A stretch of 5,014 bases of DNA from WGMK01 sp046047315 (GTDB lineage: Bacteria; Hydrogenedentota; Hydrogenedentia; Hydrogenedentales; JAEUWI01), in contig JBJOID010000209.1 in NCBI GenBank assembly GCA_046047315.1, positions 1-5,014 of the forward strand, written 5' to 3'. The position numbers and the translations under genes were made by a program. The notes beneath the pieces were generated by a model. The model was not told the DNA's origin and searched no databases. It saw only the letters and a program-made list of their open reading frames with translations. Below, one piece after another: positions 1-4,760 of this stretch. Numbering within the stretch: the stretch's first letter is position 1; each line of letters begins with the position of its first letter.

Positions 1-1074
1 GTCGTGGCAGCGGGCGCAGGATACGGTCATCCCGAGAAAGGCCTTCGAGAACACGTCGATTTGGTTGTCGATGCGGTCGTTCTGATCCTGGCGCACGTCC
101 ACTGGGGCGTGGGTGGCCTGATGCATGTACCAGAACCCTGTAGCCGCCAGCGACTCGTTAGCGCTGGTCTCGAGGTTGAAACGCGGTTCGGGGAGCAAGT
201 CGCCCGCGATATGTTCCCGCAAGAGATCATCGTAGGGCAGGTCGCTGTTGAACGCGCGTATGACGTAGTCCCGATAACGCCACGCGTGCTCCACCGGATA
301 GTCCTGCTCATGGCCGTAAGTTTCGGCGTATCGCGTGATGTCGAGCCAATGCCTTCCCCATCGTTCGCCGAAATCGGGAGAGGCGAGAAGCTCATCGACG
401 AGGCGCTCATAGGCGTCCGGGCGCTCGTCTGCGAGGAAACGGGACACCGCCTCGGGCGTGGGAGGGAGGCCCGTCAGGGCGAAACTCAATCGACGGATCA
501 GGGTGGCGGGGTCAGCTTCTGGGGCTGGCTCATAGCCAGCCGCCTCCAGCCGGGCCAAGACAAAGCGGTCGATATCGTGGCGCGGCCATGCTGTATTCGA
601 CACGGCGGGAGGCACCGGAGACTGAATGGGCTGCCATGCCCAGTGCTCATCGCGGCGCTTCTCCACGTCGAAAGTTTCAGCCGCCTCAACCCCTTCGGTT
701 GGAACAGGCTCGTCCGGCCAGTGGGCGCCCTGCTCAATCCAAGTCTGCACAGCCTTAATCTGCTCGTCGCTCAACTTACCCTTGGGCGGCATCTGTAGGT
801 CGACGTTAGTGTACGCCATGGCCTCGGCAATTCGGCTCGCGGTCGCGTCGCCCGGGATGATCGAGGGGCCGCTCTCGCCGCCAGTCAACAAGAACGAGAG
901 GTGGTCAACGCGAAGTCCCGCTTTTTGCTTCTCAGGACCATGGCACGAGTAGCAATGCTCCGCAAGCACCGGCCGCACTTCGCGCTCAAAGAACTCCAGC
1001 GAGGACTCCGTGCCCATGGAAGCGCCTGCGCTTAATATCACCACACTGACGAGCGCCGTTTTCGCAAAGGTCAC
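1..1074 (-). CDS. Planctomycete-type cytochrome (PSCyt1) / DUF1549 protein, 5' part only
   Basis: Minus-strand frame open from the GTG at 1074 to the window edge, giving the first 358 residues; the C-terminal part, where DUF1553 (PSD1) would be expected in this family, is missing. Residues 1-22 look like a signal peptide (lysine at 5, hydrophobic run 7-16, small residues after). A PSCyt1 domain follows: a CxxCH haem-type motif at C41-C44-H45 (EHCYSCHGPEKQKAGLR), the block ESGPSIIPGD near 67-76, and MPPKGKLSDEQI from residue 95. DUF1549 starts near residue 160 (DIDRFVLARLEAAGYEPAP), continues through RRLSFALTGLPPTPE and GERWGRHWLDITRYAET, and reaches a second CxxCH (SCARCHD, C353-H357) at the edge. 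Known of the family: such proteins are exported, common in Planctomycetota and Verrucomicrobiota, often sit beside DUF1501 genes, and have no firmly established reaction; haem binding is inferred from the motifs. The gene lies 68 bp downstream of the CFI-box gene on the same strand. Confidence 0.92.
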   Translation of the reverse strand, partial: MTFAKTALVSVVILSAGASMGTESSLEFFEREVRPVLAEHCYSCHGPEKQKAGLRVDHLSFLLTGGESGPSIIPGDATASRIAEAMAYTNVDLQMPPKGKLSDEQIKAVQTWIEQGAHWPDEPVPTEGVEAAETFDVEKRRDEHWAWQPIQSPVPPAVSNTAWPRHDIDRFVLARLEAAGYEPAPEADPATLIRRLSFALTGLPPTPEAVSRFLADERPDAYERLVDELLASPDFGERWGRHWLDITRYAETYGHEQDYPVEHAWRYRDYVIRAFNSDLPYDDLLREHIAGDLLPEPRFNLETSANESLAATGFWYMHQATHAPVDVRQDQNDRIDNQIDVFSKAFLGMTVSCARCHD

Positions 1075-1081
1075 CGCATCG

Positions 1082-1088
1082 CTCTCCT
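1082..1088 (-). promoter_or_regulatory. Ribosome binding site that fixes the GTG start of the PSCyt1/DUF1549 gene
   Basis: AGGAGAG ends 7 bases before the GTG at 1074. No ATG, GTG or TTG occurs earlier in this frame, which is closed by a TAG at 1134-1132. The next in-frame ATG (1017) would remove most of the signal peptide. A nearer ATG at 1079 is in another frame and meets a stop two codons later. Confidence 0.75.
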
Positions 1089-1142
1089 GAATTCTGGCAC
1101 GCTTCCGGCGCCCAAGACCGGACCGTGATTTCTATCGCCTCC

Positions 1143-2681
1143 TTAATATAATCCAAACATCCGCCGATACCAACCCTCGCTTGGGCGGGAAATCAGGTAA
1201 ATGATGAAAAGTCCTGACAGTGGCAGCACCAGAAATGCAGGGATTGCCGCGATTCCCAGCATGGCCATGATGGCCAGCCGTGTGATGGCGGCGAGCAAGG
1301 GATGGGTCGCAATCAGACCCGCAAGTGGCGGGCTTGCCCGGTAATACAGATCGACCAAAGCGGTCCCCATAGGATTGGACAGCAGATAGCTGTCGCGCAG
1401 TCCGCGCAACAAGTCGAGGTCTGCAGCCAATGGCGTGCCGTAAGCGGCGGTGGCGATAAAGCAAGGACTCTCCGCGCCGCCCACGCCGCCGGGAACCAAG
1501 TTCAGCACCAGCAGCGCGAGGATGGAAAGCAACTCCACGATGATGCTTGGCGGAGCGCAAAATCCCAAGGGACAGAATTCATCTTCGTCCACGATATAGT
1601 ATGGGGCGTAAACCCCTATGTTGACGAGACTTGCGGTGATCGTGCCGGCGGAGACATCCACGGATTGCGTCGCAACACTTTGCCATGCGCCCGTTCGTGA
1701 AGTGAGGCGCAGCACGTTGCTCAGGGGACCCAACTGCGCCGGGTGACGGGCAAGGGTGTGTTCCCGCAGCGGGTCAAGCTCGAGCCCCGAGATAAGCACC
1801 TCCACAGGGTTCGATGCCAGTCTGGTGGGGTTAATCTCCGAATAAGTGCTTCCTGCGTTCGTTGAGACCAACACAGAAACTGCGATGTACTGGACCTGAC
1901 CACGCAGGCGTCCAGAGGGTTCGCGCGAAAACAGAGCAGCCTCTTCGGTTCCCACCAGTGAGGCAAGCGAGGGGGCGATGCGGGCCATGAGAATGGCCCT
2001 TTCGCCGGGCGCAACCATGGCGCGCTTGAATCGAAAACGGACGCTCTGTCCACTAATTTCCGGACTGGCCAGGGATACTTCGACGATTTCAGGTAAGGCT
2101 ACTGAGTCATTCCCGGCAATCGTGGTCATCAAGGTGACAACGCGGTCTTCCTGTCCCGGCAGCGCGACGCTGGCGAGCCAGCGATCGCCGCTGTTTCCGA
2201 GGGTTGTAAACGGAGCGTCGGGGAGACCGTCGGGGGTGCCATCAGCGCTCGAGGTTGCCAGGATGGATACGGAAGCCTCGTCGCGGGCCAGCTGGGTCCC
2301 GTTGCTGTTTGGGGTGGCCTCGGCCAGGAATTGCAGGGAACTCCCGACGGCGGGAGGAAAGAAACTGTCCAGTCTCGCCTCATACGGAGTGCTGGTATCC
2401 GGAGCGCCGATGGGTTGCGCCAAGCCTCCCTGCACCACGGAAAAGCGGACGGATGCCGTGTCGTAGACGCAGTCGGTCGCCGCCAGAAGGGAGAGGCTCA
2501 ATCCGGTTGCCCCGTCACTTTGATACCAGCGAGCACCGTCTGATGGCAGTAGAAGCTCGACCTGATTCAACAAGCATTGCTGCTTATCCGTGCCACTGGC
2601 GGGCTGCATGACGCTGACCACAGTAAGGAACAGAAGGGCGGCGAACGGAAGGCGGGGCAGCCCTTTTCGCAGGTTAGCCAT
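1143..2681 (-). CDS. Exported protein with C-terminal CFI-box region and membrane segments
   Basis: 512 residues from the ATG at 2681; an in-frame TTG lies just before it, but AAGGGAA at 2694-2688 is better spaced for the ATG. Residues 1-30 form a signal peptide: basic (R5, K6, R10), hydrophobic (13-25), probable cleavage after ASG-30. Residues 31-365 are rich in beta-strand-like, Ser/Thr/Ala/Val-rich sequence and look extracytoplasmic; I recognise no enzyme motif. C36 and C71, and the close pair C370/C375, could form disulfides. A hydrophobic run follows at 380-396, then the CFI box CFIATAAYG at 407-415 with the typical continuation (LLRGLRDSYLLSN, VDLYYRASPPLAGLIATHP), a membrane segment at about 469-497 and a short basic tail (YRRMFGLY). 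The same C-terminal region occurs on many otherwise unrelated exported proteins, notably in delta-proteobacterial lineages; its function is unknown to me. An anchoring or sorting role is inference. The PSCyt1/DUF1549 gene follows after 68 bp and is probably co-transcribed. Confidence 0.85.
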   Translation of the reverse strand: MANLRKGLPRLPFAALLFLTVVSVMQPASGTDKQQCLLNQVELLLPSDGARWYQSDGATGLSLSLLAATDCVYDTASVRFSVVQGGLAQPIGAPDTSTPYEARLDSFFPPAVGSSLQFLAEATPNSNGTQLARDEASVSILATSSADGTPDGLPDAPFTTLGNSGDRWLASVALPGQEDRVVTLMTTIAGNDSVALPEIVEVSLASPEISGQSVRFRFKRAMVAPGERAILMARIAPSLASLVGTEEAALFSREPSGRLRGQVQYIAVSVLVSTNAGSTYSEINPTRLASNPVEVLISGLELDPLREHTLARHPAQLGPLSNVLRLTSRTGAWQSVATQSVDVSAGTITASLVNIGVYAPYYIVDEDEFCPLGFCAPPSIIVELLSILALLVLNLVPGGVGGAESPCFIATAAYGTPLAADLDLLRGLRDSYLLSNPMGTALVDLYYRASPPLAGLIATHPLLAAITRLAIMAMLGIAAIPAFLVLPLSGLFIIYLISRPSEGWYRRMFGLY

Positions 2682-2701
2682 CAAGGATTCCCTTAAAGCA
2701 A

Positions 2702-2735
2702 TCGCCCGGCACTCTCAGGAGAAAGCGCCGGGCGA
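2702..2735 (-). terminator. GC-rich hairpin, possible terminator after the 35-residue peptide gene
   Basis: Perfect 9-bp inverted repeat TCGCCCGGC / GCCGGGCGA (2702-2710 and 2727-2735) with a 16-base loop that can itself pair (TCT with AGA). On the minus strand the stem is followed by TTGCTTT, an interrupted T tract. It lies 23 bp after the stop of the 35-residue gene and just before the ribosome binding site of the CFI-box gene. It could therefore be a partial terminator, an mRNA processing or stability element, or a leader control element. Confidence 0.5.
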
Positions 2736-2758
2736 AACGCATCATTGCTTCTTGTTTC

Positions 2759-2866
2759 TCAGACAGGCAGCCCGATGGCCCGAAGGATGTCAAGCAGCAC
2801 CGTGAAAAGCTGCACGTATGAGGTCAGCTGTCCAAGCACTTCCAAGATTACGGTAATGATGTTCAT
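2759..2866 (-). CDS. Small hydrophobic peptide, 35 residues, unknown function
   Basis: The peptide begins MNIITVILEVLGQL and ends at a TGA. The frame is open further upstream (to 2941), but the sequence ahead of this ATG is not hydrophobic. The ATG at 2866 has GGGAGAG (2880-2874) before it, with the shared nine-mer GGAGAGAAA ending 4 bases from the ATG. The product is almost entirely aliphatic, with only three charged residues (E9, D26, R29), so it is likely a single membrane helix or helical pair. Residues 5-14 (TVILEVLGQL) and 22-31 (TVLLDILRAI) resemble each other at a 17-residue offset. It follows the Pmp3-family gene by 123 bp on the same strand. I do not recognise a family. A membrane-active peptide, a small regulator of a membrane protein, or a chance ORF are all possible; the ribosome binding site argues for real translation. 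Confidence 0.6.
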   Translation of the reverse strand: MNIITVILEVLGQLTSYVQLFTVLLDILRAIGLPV

Positions 2867-2888
2867 GGTCTTTCTCTCCCGTTTGGGG

Positions 2889-2939
2889 GCCAACCAAGGC
2901 CGCCCGACTGGCGTCTCCAGACACCGCCCGAGGTTGGGC
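2889..2939 (-). other. Foldable leader of the 35-residue peptide gene
   Basis: Read as minus-strand RNA, GCCCAACC (2939-2932) can pair with GGTTGGC (2895-2889) with one bulged base. Inside, GGTGTC (2925-2920) pairs with GACGCC (2915-2910) around a TGGA loop. One inner pair is a U-G wobble that forms only in minus-strand RNA. An eight-base direct repeat TCGGGCGG (2931-2924 and 2907-2900) flanks the inner hairpin. It ends about 9 bases before the ribosome binding site. No known riboswitch class is recognised. Confidence 0.35.
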
Positions 2940-2963
2940 ACAGGCCCTTCCTGTTCGCGGGTG

Positions 2964-2969
2964 AGTATA
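2964..2969 (-). promoter_or_regulatory. Possible -10 element before the 35-residue peptide gene
   Basis: TATACT on the minus strand, about 97 bp upstream of the ATG at 2866 and just after the Pmp3-family stop. No convincing -35 box is present at 16-18 bp and there is no TG extension, so this is weak. If used, the foldable region at 2889-2939 would lie entirely within the transcript leader. Confidence 0.2.
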
Positions 2970-2989
2970 GCGGCAATCCACGCGCAAGA

Positions 2990-3157
2990 TCACCACCGCT
3001 GATCCGGGTCTCGTGTGCAGAACAATATCGCCGCAATTACGCCCGGAATCCATCCACAGAGCCAAAGCACCGTGGTCAACAAGAAGGCACCGCATCCCTT
3101 GTCGATAACCGCCAGAGGCGGCAAGAGGATGCAAACGACAGTTCTCAACAGGCTCAT
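2990..3157 (-). CDS. YqaE/Pmp3-family (UPF0057) small membrane protein
   Basis: 55 residues, the usual size for this proteolipid family. The family pattern is clear: MSLLRTVVCILLPPLAV, with the diagnostic LLPPLAV at residues 11-17 inside the first membrane helix, a short loop (IDKGCGA), then a second helix at about 24-46 containing GWIPGVIAAI (35-44) with the conserved IPG. A short polar tail follows (TRDPDQRW). Family members (yeast Pmp3, bacterial YqaE) are inner/plasma membrane proteins linked to membrane potential and salt or envelope stress; the same role here is inference. The frame stays open back to 3313, but AAGGAGAG (3172-3165) placed 7 bases before the ATG at 3157, and alignment of MSLLR with the family N-terminus, fix this start. 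The 35-residue peptide gene follows on the same strand. The upstream leader is strongly foldable (3187-3280). Confidence 0.9.
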   Translation of the reverse strand: MSLLRTVVCILLPPLAVIDKGCGAFLLTTVLWLCGWIPGVIAAILFCTRDPDQRW

Positions 3158-3164
3158 GTAGTTT

Positions 3165-3172
3165 CTCTCCTT
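3165..3172 (-). promoter_or_regulatory. Strong ribosome binding site of the Pmp3-family gene
   Basis: AAGGAGAG with a 7-base spacer to the ATG at 3157 is near ideal and selects this ATG over in-frame upstream starts. It contains part of GGAGAGAAA (3170-3162), which recurs at the same distance before the 35-residue peptide gene. Confidence 0.75.
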
Positions 3173-3186
3173 CTTACACTTTCTAG

Positions 3187-3280
3187 TTCCGCGCTGCGGC
3201 CGGCCCCTACTTGCAATACCTCCACAATCTATCGTTGAGCGGCGATAGCCACCGATAGGTAGCAACGCGGAAAGGGCCGG
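3187..3280 (-). promoter_or_regulatory. Long nested hairpin in the Pmp3-family gene leader, with alternative outer stems
   Basis: Nested complementary pairs are visible: CTATCG / CGATAG (3229-3234 with 3243-3248) inside TACCT / AGGTA (3217-3221 with 3257-3261), which stacks on TTGC / GCAA (3211-3214 with 3262-3265) with a two-base bulge. The outer closure can be TTCCGCG / CGCGGAA (3187-3193 with 3266-3272) or CCGGCCC / GGGCCGG (3200-3206 with 3274-3280); both together would require a pseudoknot. It ends 15 bases before the ribosome binding site of the Pmp3-family gene, so a 5'-UTR control element is plausible, as is a small structured RNA. I do not recognise a known riboswitch. Confidence 0.45.
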
Positions 3281-3332
3281 AGCATAAGGCCTAAGCACTC
3301 GTCTATCCGGCACATCCTTCCAGCGTTCTCAA

Positions 3333-3440
3333 GCTTAACCGGTGCCAGCACGGCCAGAGCACATTGTTGGTAGCGGTAAAGAGGGTTACCCGAGAGCAGA
3401 AGCTAACCAACAGCCGTGCGACCCGCTGGTCGGGTTGGGC
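3333..3440. repeat. 108-bp imperfect palindrome with attC-like ends
   Basis: From outside in: GCTTAAC (3333-3339) faces GTTGGGC (3434-3440), pairing through two G-T wobbles; CCG / CGG; CCAGC / GCTGG (3345-3349 with 3425-3429) or, overlapping it, GCACGGC / GCCGTGC (3348-3354 with 3413-3419); GTTGGTAGC / GCTaACCAAC (3366-3374 with 3402-3411, one extra A); and GGTAA / TTACC (3375-3379 with 3386-3390) around AGAGGG. The ends match RYYYAAC and GTTRRRY, the R-box consensus of integron attC sites, and the length is in the attC range. Against that, there is no integrase, no second site, and the flanking genes diverge. A palindromic mobile repeat, cruciform or structured RNA gene are alternatives. Confidence 0.5.
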
Positions 3441-3657
3441 ATTGTCGTATCTCAGTTGGGTTAAAACATGCATTGGACCTCTGACGCCGTCGAAGACCTT
3501 ACGTGGCCATGATAGAGCTTGATTTTGAAGTTACGGGAAGTTCGACTTTGACACGTTTCGTCTCACGAATGGAAATGAGATTTTTTGGCCTTACATAAAG
3601 CAATTCCAGACGCGTAACGTCGGACCAACCCGTTGCCCCGATTCTCCTTGCTCATGC
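3441..3657. other. Gene-free, more AT-rich spacer upstream of the glycosyltransferase
   Basis: No coding frame with a credible start is visible on either strand. It holds a tandem GAAGTT pair spaced one helical turn apart (3527-3532 and 3537-3542), an isolated TTGACA (3548-3553) without a good -10 at normal spacing, and the weak hairpin with T tract at 3561-3586. Confidence 0.5.
3561..3586 (+). terminator. Weak hairpin plus T6 tract
   Basis: TCTCA (3561-3565) and TGAGA (3576-3580) form a 5-bp AT-leaning stem followed directly by six Ts. The shape is terminator-like but the stem is short. No plus-strand gene lies upstream in the window, so it would only stop read-through toward the glycosyltransferase. 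Confidence 0.25.
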
Positions 3658-3666
3658 TGCTATACT
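3658..3666 (+). promoter_or_regulatory. Extended -10 promoter of the glycosyltransferase gene
   Basis: TGCTATACT matches the extended -10 pattern TGnTATAAT at 8 of 9 positions counting the free base. No good -35 box lies 16-18 bp upstream, which extended -10 promoters can tolerate. Transcription starting 6-8 bases downstream would begin at about 3672-3675, at or just before the ATG at 3675. Confidence 0.45.
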
Positions 3667-3674
3667 TCCGCATC

Positions 3675-4676
3675 ATGAAGCAGCCCTCTGTCTACGTCCT
3701 TGTGATCAATTGGAATGGCATGGAGCATGTGGACGCATGCTTTCGATCCCTCCTTGATTCCAGCTATCACAACGTTCGGTTCATACTCCTGGATAACGGA
3801 AGTAACGACGCTTCAGATACTTACGTCGAAGAGCAGTTCGGGTTTGACTCCCGTGTCAAGATTTGGCGATTAGGCGCAAACTTTGGTTGGGGAGGTGGCA
3901 ACAATGCGGGACTTACGCGTGCCATTGAGGAGGGGGCGGACTACGTCCTGCTCTTGAACAACGATACGTGGACCGCGCCCGAAGCCCTTAAGGAATTGGT
4001 GCGGCTGGCGGAGGCCAACCCCAGCACAGGCGCTCTCGCCCCGAAGATGCTGTTATACGACAACCCCGGCATCATTAATTCCTTGGGGGTTGAGGTTAGT
4101 TACATCGGTTCGGCCTGGGATTCGGGTATTGGTGAACCGGATACTCCTGAGCGCCAGACATCTAAACCCGTCCCGGGCGTTTGTGGCGGGGCCATGTTTC
4201 TCCGGGTCTCAGCCTTGCGTGACGTAGGTATGCTCGATCCAAAGTTCGGCATCTACTACGACGACGTGGACCTCTGTTTCCGCATGTGGCAGGGAGGATA
4301 CGCCTGCCTCTCTTGCCCAACGGCAGTCGTACACCACAAGTTCAGCGCCACCCTTGGAAAGGGGGGAAGGAAGAAGCGTGCCCTTGCGGAGCGTAATCGA
4401 CTGCGCTTCCTCTTTCTCAACTTCCCTTTCCGCTATTTGGTGTGCTTTTTCCCCTATTTGATTCTGGCCGAACTGCGTATCGCGGGCAACGCGCTGAGGT
4501 CTGGGGAAAGGTGGGTCATCGGTATACAGTTTGCGGCCTGGTTGCACTTACTGAAGTCCACCGGAGAAATCATGGTGCTTCGCCGTCGGCGTATGAAGGC
4601 CGAGTATGTGGCACTCTTTCCCGAACTTATCACCCGCGAACGCATGTTTTGTCCAGAGATTTCCCTGCCTCGTTGA
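3675..4676 (+). CDS. GT2-family glycosyltransferase (rhamnosyltransferase-like)
   Basis: 333 residues from the ATG at 3675. The GT-A fold of family 2 is evident: first strand VYVLVINWNG (6-15), nucleotide-binding DNGSND (40-45), NFGWGGGNNAG (69-79), and the metal-binding DxD-type motif LLLNNDT with N95-N96-D97. GVCGGAMFLR (168-177) precedes the acceptor/catalytic region YYDDVDLCFR (194-203), where the common ED pair is DD (D196-D197). VVHHKFS (218-224) is the usual conserved histidine block. A hydrophobic stretch at about 245-265 suggests membrane association. This subgroup transfers sugars, often rhamnose, from nucleotide donors onto O-antigen or other surface glycans at the cytoplasmic face; donor and acceptor cannot be read here. 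The frame is open upstream from 3633 (TTG) and contains an ATG at 3654, but the family N-terminus begins just after residue 1 as called. There is no Shine-Dalgarno sequence ahead of 3675, fitting a leaderless mRNA. A membrane-anchored protein gene follows after 84 bp. Confidence 0.93.
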   Translation: MKQPSVYVLVINWNGMEHVDACFRSLLDSSYHNVRFILLDNGSNDASDTYVEEQFGFDSRVKIWRLGANFGWGGGNNAGLTRAIEEGADYVLLLNNDTWTAPEALKELVRLAEANPSTGALAPKMLLYDNPGIINSLGVEVSYIGSAWDSGIGEPDTPERQTSKPVPGVCGGAMFLRVSALRDVGMLDPKFGIYYDDVDLCFRMWQGGYACLSCPTAVVHHKFSATLGKGGRKKRALAERNRLRFLFLNFPFRYLVCFFPYLILAELRIAGNALRSGERWVIGIQFAAWLHLLKSTGEIMVLRRRRMKAEYVALFPELITRERMFCPEISLPR

Positions 4677-4688
4677 ACAGGGCGCACC

Positions 4689-4709
4689 GCCTGTTTCTTG
4701 ATGACAGGC
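4689..4709 (+). repeat. 6-bp inverted repeat after the glycosyltransferase gene
   Basis: GCCTGT (4689-4694) and ACAGGC (4704-4709) flank a 9-base loop, 12 bp after the stop codon. It is followed by AGGGGG rather than Ts, so it is not a standard intrinsic terminator. It may stabilise the upstream mRNA end or be incidental. Confidence 0.3.
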
Positions 4710-4760
4710 AGGGGGAATTGCTACCTTCTGCGTCGGCCATGCGGACAATCCAGAGGCAAG

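Noticed and set aside
4..798. Long plus-strand open frame opposite the PSCyt1/DUF1549 gene
   Set aside because: The minus strand of the same stretch encodes clear family motifs (two CxxCH motifs, MPPKGKLS, WLDITRYAE); the plus-strand frame matches nothing and is a shadow.
1138..1142. GGAGG directly after the CFI-box stop codon as a ribosome binding site for a further gene
   Set aside because: No ATG, GTG or TTG follows at usable spacing, and the PSCyt1 frame is closed by a stop at 1134-1132.
1302..2611. Several plus- and minus-strand frames overlapping the CFI-box gene
   Set aside because: They lack ribosome binding sites and recognisable domains and lie opposite or out of frame with a gene that has a signal peptide and a CFI box.
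2759..2866. Type I toxin of a toxin-antitoxin pair
   Set aside because: Size and hydrophobicity fit, but I see no positive evidence for an antisense RNA gene and no similarity to a toxin family I know.
3158..3313. N-terminal extension of the Pmp3-family gene
   Set aside because: The added sequence is basic and unlike the family, and it would run across the strong ribosome binding site and the foldable leader.
3548..3553. Consensus TTGACA as a -35 box for the glycosyltransferase gene
   Set aside because: At 16-18 bp spacing the downstream hexamers (TGGAAA, GGAAAT, GAAATG) are poor -10 boxes; the extended -10 at 3658 is a better candidate.
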